Shown: positions 1 to 10,930 of the stretch, piece by piece
Position numbering within the stretch: the stretch's first letter is position 1
Layout: each line of letters begins with the position of its first letter
NCBI GenBank assembly: GCA_028015205.1
Contig: JAPWFG010000015.1
Coordinates: 6,882,001-6,946,000, forward strand
Length of the DNA stretch: 64,000 bases
Source of the DNA: Mytilisepta virgata
Lineage: Eukaryota; Mollusca; Bivalvia; Mytilida; Mytilidae
Direction: 5' to 3'
Notes under the pieces: generated by a model
The model's database searches: none
What the model was told of the DNA's origin: nothing
The model's input: only the letters and a program-made list of their open reading frames with translations
Made by a program: the position numbers and the translations under genes

Positions 1-1330
1 TACTAAAAATTCTTTGGTTTCACAAGTTATTAAATGTAAAAAGAGTAACTTCCTCGTGTATAGCTCTGTCCTTGGATATTTTTGGTATTACTCCTTTTGG
101 TCATTTCAGCATTTTTGAATTTTACTTTCAACCTTTTGGATTATTGTTTTGGTCCTCAACATTTTACAAATGTTTTAGGCCTTAAGCACAACTGATGAGT
201 CATAAATAAACAAAGTGTGCACATTTTATGTATCCAAATTGGTACAATGTATCAAAGAATTTGTTGTTATTAGTATCTGAGGTGTTTTTCTGAATTTGAA
301 AAATAAAATAATAATTAGGCCACACCAAACTGAATTTTAGTTCTAAGGTTTTTGGACTGCAAAAATTGGTGCAAGTAAGCAAAGATCAATTTTGTTTGTG
401 GATTAATTTTTTTAGGCGATGGATCAAATTTACGTGCGGCACATATTTTTAAAAAAATAATATACTGCTAAAATGTGTGAAAATAAAAATTTTTACAAAA
501 TTTAAGGATCAGGCAAACAATTTTTATTTTTTTAATTTCTTGAAAAATGAAGAATTTAGGGCGATTTGTCAGCATGGCAGAAATATTTTTTCTTGAAATA
601 GGAGTGGCGAAATCCAAAGAACTAAAGATCAGTTTGGTGTGGAGTTAATGAATAAAAAACAACACATTCATTCTTTTTTTACAATTAAGATCTTCATTTT
701 TGAAATTAAACTTTTTCAAAGAAGCAGAAATGTTTGCTTGATCTTTATTAAATATTCATCAATAACCATAGAATTTTAGTAAAGAACTTATTTTATTCAA
801 AAGTCCAAAATATGACCAACTGCTAATTATAATATTTGTAATCTAAGTTTTAAATGCAAATTTTTTTATTCTCCCAATATAGTTATACATGTTTAAAATA
901 ATATAATAATGTTAGTTTCTCACATTAAATGTAGATCTAACATGGGGATCTCGTGTATAAAAATTGATAACTGTAACCTATGGGTTACAAAAGTCTCCCA
1001 AACGAAGGCCAAAATATACAAATACCTTTAATGAATCTATACAAACAAATGAATACAATATTTTCTTATTTATTAAATTAATAAAATATGAACATTCCAA
1101 TCTGTGTTGATATGTTCTTTGTAATGCAAGACTTGGGCGACTGATTAGACAAATGCCTTTGTACAGACATACTTTTTAGGCAAGACCACCTCCATTATAA
1201 AACCACTTTTATGATGCATATAGGGTGGTTTTATAAGAGGGTGACTACTGTTATAATTTTCATTTCATTTATCAATAAATATGATTATTTAAAATGTATG
1301 TTTTCTTTAATTTGAAGTAAGTCTTATCCG
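1..1330. other. AT-rich intergenic DNA, no gene seen
   Basis: Very AT-rich sequence with short homopolymer runs. I found no coding frame of convincing length or composition, no RNA gene and no clear repeat boundary on either strand. Confidence 0.5.
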
Positions 1331-1900
1331 CATTTGAGCCTCATATCCTCTGCACTCCTTATGGACCTCCTTTCAAAAAAAAATTGGACAAGAGCTCCTC
1401 ATTTCCAGCCTATTCCGGCTGGATCTGGGGGTATTCACCCAATTCTACATTGCTGAAAACAAAACATTTTTCAAAATGATTCTATAGTAACACCAACTCT
1501 ACCTAGACCCCCCAAAACTACCTTAAAGACCCCCACAGAAAATCATCTTTGTTGGACCCCCTTACAAAAATTTGGGCAGGCGTTCCATGTGTCCAGCCTA
1601 TCCCGGCTGGTTCGGAGGGTGGCACACAACCACTTCTAAATTGCTGGAAACAAAGAATTTGTTTCATTTTGAAGTGAATTGTATCCACTCTTGGGCCCTA
1701 AAATTAATTCTGCACTCCTTTTTGGACGCCTTTAAAAAAATTAGGGGTTCGCCTAGAGATGCATATTGAATGTATCCTAAAGTTAAATAAGTTATGAACA
1801 TGCTGCAAATGTTTTTTCCCCATATGTTTCTATAGTAAACCCCACCGCTATTTGGACCCCCAAATATAACCTTAATGGACCACCAGAAAAATCAAAATGC
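1331..1900 (+). repeat. Duplicated repeat with CAGCC/GGCTG inverted core
   Basis: Two diverged tandem copies. Each runs through a CTGCACTCC..GGAC(C/G)CCTTT segment, an imperfect palindrome CAGCCTAT(T/C)CCGGCTG (about 1407 and 1595), a TTGCTG(A/G)AAACAAA segment, and a TATAGTAA(A)CCCC stretch followed by GACCCCC runs. No coding capacity is evident; the short open frame at 1572-1769 reads through the repeat and is not a gene. Confidence 0.5.
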
Positions 1901-2189
1901 TGGAAAGCAGTGGTGGAAAGATTGCAACTGTAGTTATGTATAATTTCAAACTGAATTTTATCACAGATTCATTCTTAGTTATGTGAGATCAATTACAGTG
2001 AATGTATTCCTTTTTTTCTTAAAGTATTAAAGTTTTTTTTTTTAAATCGATGTACATTCCGAAGTACGGAAACCAGGACATCATTTTCAGTAAGAGTTCG
2101 ATGTGTATTAAGGCTTAGCTTTTAGCAACAGTCAAGTTTTAGTGTCAATATTCGAAATCTAAGTGGAGGTGTTCGAATGTGACTGAAGT
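1901..2189. other. Intergenic, nothing recognised
   Basis: AT-rich sequence leading into the tandem array. No coding frame or element boundary was recognised. Confidence 0.4.
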
Positions 2190-3095
2190 GTGAAATTCAG
2201 GTGAAGGTCGGTCTCAGACAGCCATGTACCCACCGAGGACTATCTATAGATCAAATACAGTTGCTCTATGTATTGCAATTGCTGAGAAATGGGCACTATC
2301 CCAAAATACGAAACGTCACTCAAGCATGAAATTGCGGTCAAGGTCAAAAGGCAGTTGCCATACCGACTTGTACCCACTAAGAACTATCTATTGACCAAAT
2401 ATGGTGGGTCTATGTATAATGGCCTTAATCTCGAAAATGTGACCAAGTCAGTCAAGCATGAAATTGAAATCAAGGTCCAGAGACAGGTGTCAAAATGCAA
2501 TGTGCCTACTAAGGATAAATGACCAGGCATGGTGGCCTTAGGTACTATAGTTGATAAGAAATAGACTTAATCACGAAAATGTGACAAAAGTCACTCAACC
2601 ATGTAATTGAGGTCAAGGTTAAAGGCAGGTGTCAGAATGGCATGTACCGACCAAGAACTATCTATTGACCAAATATGGTGGGTCTATGTATTATAGTTGC
2701 TAAGAAATGAATTTAATCATGAAAATGTGGCAAAGTCACTCATACATGAAATTTAGGTCAAGATCCAGAGAAAAGTGTCAGGCTGGCATGTGCCCACTAA
2801 GAACTATCTATTGGACAGATATGGTGGGCTTAGGTATTACAGTAGCTAAGAAATGGACTTGCCATGAAAATGTGACACAGGTCACTCAACCATGAAATTG
2901 AGGTCAAGGTTAAAAGGTAGGTGTCAGACTGACATGTACCCACCAAAAACTATCGACTAAATATGGTGGGTCTAGGTATTATAGTTGCTTAGACCATGAA
3001 AGTGTGACAAAGTCAAGCATGAAATTGACATCAAGCCAGGTGTCAGACTGGCATGCAAGTACCCATGAAGAAATATCTATAGACGAAATATGGTA
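2190..3095 (+). repeat. Tandem array of ~145-bp units (copy 1)
   Basis: About six diverged units. Each carries a segment close to CATGAAATTGAGGTCAAGG, then a GTGTCAGACTGGCATGTACCC-like stretch, AACTATCTATTGACC, AAATATGGTGGG and AAGAAATGGACTTAATCA, ending in GAAAATGTGACAAAGTCACT. The spacing of the AACTATCTATTGACC landmark is roughly 140-150 bp. The same unit recurs at 19220-20085 and 25610-26760. Short open frames inside are by-products. Bivalve 'pearl'-type non-autonomous elements are known to carry a short tandem array next to a unique segment, so this could be one; that identification is inference. Confidence 0.7.
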
Positions 3096-5239
3096 TTCAC
3101 CAGACAAGTATATTGCAGCAAACTTTATACGATAAGGTATCTGTCGACCAAAAATCTTAATTGTACGCATTATGTGTGCAAAGTTATTAAAGTTTTTAAA
3201 AAGTTTACACCGTCATCGCCGCCCGAAAGTAATACCTGTATCTCGCTTTCACGACTTTTCGTCGCAGGCGTGACAAAAATTGTATTCAACAAACATTTTT
3301 TATTTCGAAAAAATATAATTGAGGGTAACTAATTGTTGATTCCTGCTACAGTTTTTTGTCTTGAGAATTGTACAGAATGTAAATAAACAAAATAAAGTCA
3401 AACTAGCAAATCCTACGGTACAAATGAACGTACAAATAAACAAATATCATTCACACTAAATTCGCAACAGGAATTAAAGAAAATCACCAGAAGGATATGA
3501 CAACCCTTCGCACTTTTTTTTCACAAACACTTTCTGTTATTAAATCATAATTTTACTTTGCATGTCATAAAAGTAATTTACATTAAAGGCGTCTGTGCTT
3601 TTATTACGTTTAAATAATTTAATTACTGTACACCTTATGACCTGTCAACAATTTCCAAAGTTCAATATCGAGGTCATTCACCAATGACGATCAATCAGGC
3701 ATTTTGCACACCTTTCTGCTTTCAAATTAAAACAAAAATCCATTACAAGGTATGTATCTGACGATCTAACAGTTCACAATCATAAACTTGAGAAGATTGG
3801 AAACGCCTTGGTAGATTTAACTCGGTAAACTTGAAGATTTCCACATTGTTGCGATTGTTTGCACGTGCAGTTTAGTAAATAATCGATTGAGAATGCACGA
3901 ATCTTTTTAGTTAAATATGAAAAAGGAATAAAAAATTTCATCTTTCGGCAAGACTTCATAGACTGATTTAAAAGTATTTAAACTGAAATTATTTTATTCA
4001 TTTAATTAATTCATTCTACGTCTTTGTGTGGTCCATTTTTCTATTGATCATGTTGATCTATTTATACGTATCAAACGAAGACACCTATAACATCGAAATT
4101 ATCATTCTATTCTGTTCAATACACAAACAACACCGCACAGAATGTTAAAGAGTTGATATACATGACATTTCTTTCAGGTCTTACCCAAAATATTAAAAAA
4201 TCGTGCATAACAACATTTGTATGAAATAAGATCGTGTATTGAAATTGCTAAAAACAGTTAAAACTGACGATTCATAATAACAATCCGAAGATACTAATAT
4301 TAGATATAGTAAATTTATACTATGCTGTATACGACGCATTTCAAGGTGTTACCTCTCATCAGCAGCATTAAAACTGAAACATTTGGAAGACCAAAAACCA
4401 AACTTATATTAAACAAGAAGTACTCAACCAAAAATACCGAAATAGGAAGCCAAATTTCAGCTAAGAATATCTACCATGTGCAATACAAGAAATGAACCCT
4501 TAGTATTTTATATTATTTTTGAATTTTGCTAAATACTGGTAATTTCTGTAACAAATCAATGAATAATTATGTCATAGTAGTCTGACGACTGGGTTGGCGA
4601 ATACCCTCGGGGACCTAGGGTCCACCAGCAGAGGCATCATTCCAGGAGTTTCAAAATAACAATCCAAAGATACTAATATTAGATATAGTAAATTTATACT
4701 AATCTGTATACGACGCATTTCAAGGAGTTACCTCTCATCAACAGCATTAAAACCGAAACATTTGTCATGTCTATCAAAAAATGTCCGACAGAGGCTGTTG
4801 AAATTTCCGATCCCAGCATAAAACATTTAGATTCCGAAAACGAATGTCCGAGTTATATTTAAATAGATAATAAGTATTTTTTCTCAAATAACGGGTAATA
4901 ATCGTCAAATTTGTAAATGCGCAATTAGTTTTGACAATGAATTAATTTAAAAAGTAAATACCGGAAGGTGTTTCTCGTTATGATAGATAAATTCATCCGC
5001 CGTCTGTGTTGAGTTCATTTTAAATCCTTGGTAATTTCGGTAAACGATAAAGTTTTATGTAAGTTAAAAATATTAGTTCAGATATTATCAACATGATCAA
5101 CAAGAATAAAGTACTCGTACTTTTAAAAATGCTGTCATTACTGGAACTAAATTTTATGTACTAATGTCCAAAGGTATCGAAGAGGTCTTACTTTCGTTTT
5201 TGGAGGCCGATGACATAGGAACGATTTGCAATCTTTCCA
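3096..5239 (+). repeat. Unique tail of composite repeat, copy 1
   Basis: Collinear with 20086-21669 over its whole length apart from one insertion. Shared landmarks include AGACAAGTATATT, TTGTATTCAACAAACATTTT, CACCTTATGACCTGTCAACA, TCTATTGATCATGTTGATCT and GAGGCCGATG.CATAGGAAC. Homology ends near 5239 and 21669, which marks one boundary of the element. No conserved open frame spans the two copies, so it is non-coding or non-autonomous. Confidence 0.7.
4273..4764 (+). mobile_element. ~490-bp insertion with 109-bp terminal direct repeats
   Basis: Two direct repeats, 4277-4385 and 4656-4764, begin ATAACAATCC and end GAAACATTTG; they differ at only a few positions. The second copy of the surrounding repeat (about 21160) lacks the insert and reads continuously across the site, so copy 1 was hit by a discrete insertion. 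A short TCA is present on both sides and may be the target duplication. With no coding capacity and short terminal repeats it resembles a terminal-repeat miniature (TRIM/solo-LTR-like) element. The class is inferred; the repeats and empty site are seen directly. Confidence 0.6.
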
Positions 5240-5460
5240 ACAATTATTATTGACTGCAAATCTAGAGATGCATATCTAACATATCCCTACGTTTCATAGA
5301 TTTTGGACTTGCAGTATCTGAGAAACGCATCAGGACAAGTTCAGATGATCATCATTACTGTGAAGTTTTATAAAGATTGTTCCAGCCATATCTGAGAACT
5401 CTCCATACAAAATGAGGTGGAAGAATAAATAAAAAGAATGGAAACGGAACAATAAGAATA

Positions 5461-5490
5461 TGTCGTCCCGACTATGCCTAGGGGCGACAT
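5461..5490 (+). repeat. Small hairpin, GTCGTCCC / GGGGCGAC arms
   Basis: Arms TGTCGTCCC and GGGGCGACA flank a short CTA-containing loop. The same hairpin recurs three times at 7439-7545. Confidence 0.55.
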
Positions 5491-7438
5491 AACTAGAATT
5501 GCAATTGCGAGCAATAGCAGATGTCGCTATGGTGGCCATCCAAAAAAAATTTGTATTTCGATTATTGCGTCTTGTTCGTCATCCCAAACTTAGCCTAAAT
5601 GTTAATTTTCGTTGAAATCGGACAATGTTCAGTTTTTCTTCATTTTTACATTTTTCAAAATGGCCGCCAAACGTCCTCAACCTATTGCGATTTTTGTTTT
5701 ATGAACATTTTCTACTAATCATACTTTACAAAAGTACAAAGTTTCATGAAATTCTATGGTGCAGTTTTTGAGATATGAAAGTTTCCAAAACTTATCATAC
5801 TTTTTCCGTTTCCATGGCAACAGCAGCCATTTTGAAAAATTTTAATGTTATATGCACAACTAGACTTGGTGATCATCATTACAGTGAAGTTTCAAAAAAG
5901 ATTTTTCAAGCCATCTCTGAGAACTTGTCCGGACAAAATTACGTGGAAGAATAAAAAAATCCCCAAAGAAACGGATAAATAACTAGAATTGCCATTGCAA
6001 GCAATAGCTGATGTCACCCGAACACCTTTGTCAGGTGTGTGGTTCTAATATAAATTGTAGGATTGAGTCTGAGAGAACAAAGTGATTTTGAAAGGATTGG
6101 TTCGGCAGATACAGACAAAACAAAAATTTAACAAATTTTTACATTTTATCCATTACCATGGCAACAGCAGCGATTTTCGGAAAATATTAACCCACTTTAG
6201 TCTTCTAGTACTTATGCAAAAAAATTCCATAAAGTTTGAGATCATTCAGGTGAAATAAAAACAATTTCCAAAAATAACTCCCCTTTTTGTTTCCATTACA
6301 ATGGTGGCTTTTTTGATAAAAAGTGACCCACTTTAGTCATCTAGGACTTATATGAAAAAATTCCATAAAGCTGAGGTCATTAAGGTGAAAAAAACCACTT
6401 TCCCAAAATACCACTTTTTTTGTTTCCATGGGAACGGTGGCCAAATTTTCCAACCAATTTCAATTTTTTGTATTAATTTGTAAAACTTGATGCAAGGAGC
6501 AATCCTACTAAGTTTTGGAAGTATTGGTTCAGTAAATACAGAGAAAACTGAAATTAAACAAATTTTAGCACTTTATCTATTACCATGGCAACGGCAGCCA
6601 TTTTGAAAATTCCAAACTTTAAAAGTATATCTTAACGTGGCGGTTATTGTTTCTGTGAAGTTTCATTACAAAGGGTCCAACCATCTCCGAGAACTTAGCC
6701 CTTAGCTGGACAAAAATCAGTGGAAGAAAAAAAAATAATAATAAGAAAAAGAAACATAGAACTAGAATTGCCATTGCGAGCAAAAGAAGATGTCGTCCCT
6801 GGCCGGCCATTTTTAAAAATTTTGTATTTCGATGATTGTATCTTGTTTGTCATTCAAATTTTCCATTAATAAAATTTTGAACCCCTAAAACTTAAAGAGA
6901 AACTTGTGCACACGTTAAGGTTCCTTACTGTAAAGTTTTAAATAATTTTGGTGTAAAATTTTGAATTTTGAAAATTTTACCTTTTTTCGTTTCCATGACA
7001 ACGGCAGCCATTTTGGAAATTTTGAAACTCCAAAAGTTGGGGAGACACTTACATATCAATTTTATGCAGTTTGAAATACCTTTGGAGCAAAAAATCAAAT
7101 TTTAACTAAAATCCCCCCTTTTTTGTTTCCATGGCAACAGTGAAAAAGTTTGTTCAACCGATTCCACTTTTTTGCAGAAATCAGTTTGACTTGATGTAAG
7201 GAATAATCCTTCAAAGTTTTAAAAAGATTGGCTGGGCAGATACGGAGAAAAATAAACTTTAAGTTTTCCAAAAATTTTCATACTTTTTCTGTTCCCATGG
7301 CAACGGTGGCCATTTTGAAAATATTTAACTAGACTGTTCATCATGCTGTGAAGTTTCATAAGGATTGGTTCAGCCATTTCTGAGAACTCGTCAGGACAAA
7401 ATTAGGTGGAAGAAAAAAAAACGGAAAAATAACAATAT

Positions 7439-7545
7439 GTCGTCCCGCCTACGTCTAGGGACGAAATAATAACAATATGCCACCCCGTGAATATGTTCAG
7501 AGTGACATAACAATATATCATCCCGACTACGTCTGGGGGCGACAT
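7439..7545 (+). repeat. Three tandem ~38-bp hairpin units
   Basis: Three adjacent units each begin AACAATATGYC or the like, have a 5' arm of GTCGTCCCG type and a 3' arm of GGGGCGACA type, and a central CTACGTCTG-like loop. The middle unit has decayed arms (GCCACCCCG / GAGTGACA). Confidence 0.6.
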
Positions 7546-7706
7546 AATAATAAGAAATGGGGCAAAAACAATAAGTTTCCAAACTTGTGGGAGTCAATTA
7601 TTTGTTTTTTTTTTAATTTCTTGTTAAACTGTGTTGCTCCTTGAAATATTTTACCTCTTATATTTTTAGGAATATGTTGATCTGAATTCTCCTGTTTTAG
7701 AACTTC

Positions 7707-7883
7707 TTAATCATCATTCATTTTTTTCTTGTGCTTTTTAATCACTTTTATTTCATCTTTAATTTCTTTTATGTCTTCTTCGAGACATTTTTTCACTTCT
7801 GTTTTGTATGTGCAGTTAAATATTTGGTCTTTCAGTTCTGATATGTCAACTGCAAGACTTTCCAAACTTAATCGACTTGCAGC
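7707..7883 (-). CDS. Candidate terminal exon, charged coiled-coil tail
   Basis: Read on the minus strand, a pyrimidine-rich stretch ending TTAATCTTTCAG is followed at 7883 by 58 open codons and a TAA. The peptide has heptad-like leucine/isoleucine spacing and is rich in K, E and D (for example EEDIKEIKDEIKVIKKHKKK), as expected for a coiled coil. The composition differs from the surrounding repeat DNA. The function is unknown and no partner exon was found upstream, where a hairpin-ended repeat begins only a few bases beyond the acceptor. It could equally be a chance open frame in AT-rich DNA. Confidence 0.3.
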   Translation of the reverse strand, partial: AASRLSLESLAVDISELKDQIFNCTYKTEVKKCLEEDIKEIKDEIKVIKKHKKKMNDD

Positions 7884-7896
7884 CTGAAAGATTAAC

Positions 7897-8755
7897 AAGA
7901 GGCTCTCAAGAGCCTGAATCGCTCACCTGGCAAACAATGCACTATAAACTAAATCTCATCATCACCATTCACTAAGGATACCATGTTTACTTTAAATACC
8001 AAATATTGTTGAAATCCGATCAAGTGTAAAAAATGGCGGGGAAATGGCAGCCATTTTAACAATGGCCGTCCAAAACAAACTTTCATCATCACCACTCAAC
8101 TCGGGATACCAATTTTATCTTGAAAGTAGTTTTCATCTTCATTTTTTTTCTATAATTCAGGCAAAAATCGCAAAAAAAAACAGCATTTTGACCCCTTTGT
8201 TCTATTTTTAGTAAGGGCGGACATGTTTTTCGACCAATCAAAAATCCAAGCATTAACTTTTTGCAGGATACTCTAAGGAACAGTCTTACCAAGTTTCATT
8301 TGATTTTGAAAAGTAGTTTCAGAGAAGAAGAGTTTTGAAATAATAACATAAAAAAAAGCCAAAAATGTAAAAAAAAAAGGGCAATAACTCTAACATCAGT
8401 CGACAGATTTTCACGAAAATCAGCACTCAGGTAGCTCTCATCATGCTGAACACTTTCAACCTGCCAGAATTTGCCGTAACCTAATGATTTTTTAGATATT
8501 TGCGAAAAACTGTTCTTTGACCCATATGTTCTATTTTTAGTAACAGTGGCCATGTTTTTCGACGGATCAAAAATCGAAGCATATAATTTGTGCAGGATAC
8601 TCTAAGGAACAATCGTGCTAAGTTTTATCCAAATCCATTAGTCTCAGAGGAGAAGATGTTTGAAAATTGTTAACGACGACGACAGACGACGCCAGACGAT
8701 GACGGACACAAAGTGATGAGAATAGCTCACATGGCCTTTTAGGCCAGGAGAGATT
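7897..8755 (+). mobile_element. Hairpin-ended repeat family, copy A
   Basis: The 5' end begins AAGAGGCTCTCAAGAGCC (a GGCTCT/AGAGCC palindrome) followed by TGAATCGCTCACCTGG. The 3' end has a GACGACGACAGACGACGCC-like stretch, AAGTGATGAG and a hairpin AGCTCACATGGCC..AGGCCAGG. Internal sequence has paired 'AGTAACAGTGGCCATGTTTTTCGAC' type segments (about 8200 and 8535) showing internal duplication. Same family as 22291-25600, 58308-59527 and 61087-61981. Non-coding. The 3' hairpin followed by CTAA in better copies recalls Helitron ends, but this is not proven. Confidence 0.6.
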
Positions 8756-9247
8756 AAAAGGAAACACCCTTGAAGAGCTAGAGCTAAAACTAACATTCAT
8801 TGATATTTAAGATGTATGTATGTTTTCATATGACTTCTAGTGTTTTTGATATAAATACATAACCTATTATACATGAATTATATCATATTATTACATGTAC
8901 ACTACAGTCACAAGCTACAAAGTGAAATTTTAGATACTCTTATAACATGTATTATACATTGTATTAACAGGTTATGCATACTTATTTATTGTGTGCTGTG
9001 TAATTATTAACACAATGTTTAGTTATTCATTGCTCACTCACTGAACAATAATGGAGAACACCTCCTTTAGCGATATTCCATTTAAATTCAAATAGGGGTT
9101 GTGTCTACTAAATAACTGTTCCCCCTTCCCACGTGGATGTAAATGGAACAACCCTTATTGTTTGGTACAATGTACTTTATATTGTATATCGACATAATCT
9201 GGGGACTAACATGAAATAAATATACATATTAAAAGGTCATTTGTGCC
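8756..9247. other. AT-rich intergenic DNA
   Basis: No gene or repeat boundary seen. The last bases (AAAAGGTCATTTGTGCC) form the left flank of the minus-strand LTR element and contain its target site. Confidence 0.5.
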
Positions 9248-10578
9248 TGTCAAGAACGACCGAGTCATGGCTATTTATAAGACTAAGTAATTCAAGAAAT
9301 ACTGAAAATTTAACAAAATTTAATAAACTATATACAAAATTTAACAATGTTAACCAATATAAATTATCTAAAGTACTTCCAGTAAAGAAACGGACAACAG
9401 ACGGACGGACAAACTCCAACACTGGAAATTCCACCATTAAAGTTTCAAATCAGTTTTACAGCTATAAAATCGAACAAGTCCACCATACGGTATTAGGTAA
9501 ATAAACGAGTATACTCAGATGCAACAGGCTAGGTCCACCATACAGTTACAGTCAAAGTAAGCTTGGACACACTCCAACATCCAACATGAGTTAACGTAAA
9601 GGTACTGTTGTACAAAATACTGCCGTACTACACTGCATACTACTACAAGGCCATAATACACCGTATACTACTACAAGGCCATACTACACTGTATATATAC
9701 TACTGCAAAGCCATACTGTACATTATGGGACCTATGAAATATATGACACTTTCATAACGATACTATTTTGAAAACATCTGACAAACTGTAAATTGCATAA
9801 CAGTTCAAATATGTCAAAATACATGTATGTAATACACTCCGTACATAAAATAGTACCAAATAACGTGACTGTGTCGCATATACTACTAATATACTGATTT
9901 ACATACAAAATCACTACTCCGTGCGCGTTTGCACATATATACTACTACAATTTGTACAAGTATGTTGCAAATTTTACTACTCATACTAAATTCTTATGAA
10001 TTTACGGTTTACACAAAGCAGTTTACCAGTAAAACGTTAACTTCCGTGCGGTAAAGAATTTTATAAACTGTCGTAGATATACTCCGAGCATAATACACTC
10101 ATTACATCTCAAAAATACGTAATACTAATACACCATGCATAGTAAAGCACTCAAAAACAGTATTTCGTACGTATAATAAAACTAGCATTCAGTAAACAAA
10201 TTGAATATTAACACGTGTACAATAAATGTATGTAAAAACGGCGAAAAAAGTATAAAACATGTAAATTTCAGCGGAATGACGTCTGGCAGTTTTAGCACCG
10301 TTTAATATTAACTATATGAATAAGTAAAAACTGTAACTTACCATAGAAGGAATGAGAATATTCACTCTATGTGCAGCACACTACACAAAGATGTGTGTCT
10401 ATCAGTGACAATCGTTAAACTGAATCCAATAAAGAGATAAATTTAAAGGTACAGGTGTTACAGTCTGATGATTGAGGCATTGTTAAGGGTATTTAAATAA
10501 AAATCGATAAATATCCGACGCATCATAAAAAGACTTAAAACTAAATATAAAGCAGTCAAAACAAGGCTTTTGACGACA
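9248..10578 (-). repeat. 3' LTR of Gmr1-like element
   Basis: 1331 bp, near-identical to 15792-17111. It contains a short internal tandem (TACTACTACAAGGCCATA, about 9641-9715). At its inner edge this copy reads TGACGACA on the plus strand where the 5' LTR edge reads TGACA, a three-base difference. The 5' LTR also lacks about ten bases found here near 9467. Confidence 0.9.
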
Positions 10579-10590
10579 CCTCCCCTCTTC
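10579..10590 (-). other. Polypurine tract
   Basis: The plus strand reads CCTCCCCTCTTC, i.e. GAAGAGGGGAGG on the coding strand, abutting the TGTC start of the 3' LTR. This is the expected place and composition for the plus-strand primer. Confidence 0.8.
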
Positions 10591-10930
10591 AAGAAGTACG
10601 TAGTACTTGCCAATGCAACGTATGCACAAAATCCAATTCACTAAATTTTAAAACCATCACAATAACCATTCAGTGCGACTTGACCGGACAGTACCCTATC
10701 CCTTTACAAGAGTCCAAATTGACTCAACTATACCGACTCAAGAAACGGACCGAACTATACATTACCTGAAGATAAATTTGGTATAATTCGCAAAATACCA
10801 ACAACAAGGTAAGCAAGGATTCTTTGCTCAATATAGAACAAATCAGGTCACACCAAATATGGATAAACCTGCCCACAACATCACGGTTTCATCGCATCTG
10901 AATAAAACCGAATCAAACTGCAATGTTAAA
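10591..10930 (-). other. 3' untranslated stretch of Gmr1-like element
   Basis: Sequence between the pol stop codon (TAG at 10931-10933) and the polypurine tract. No open frame of note. Confidence 0.6.

Larger units (their letters stand above)
5240..7600 (+). repeat. Dispersed repeat tract with CCATGGCAAC palindromes
   Basis: Diverged, irregularly spaced repeats of a unit that joins a TTTCC(or TACC)ATGGCAAC palindrome to a GCCATTTTG segment (near 5811, 6158, 6588, 6990, 7125 and 7295), plus a recurring GTGAAGTTTCATAAAGATTG / CCATCTCTGAGAACT segment. It ends in an A-rich stretch and a group of small hairpins. The predicted short frames (5330-5539, 6619-6810, 7391-7597) are chance openings. Confidence 0.6.

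Noticed and set aside
2190..3095. CRISPR-like array
   Set aside because: Animal satellite: the units are entirely repeated, with no unique spacers of uniform length.
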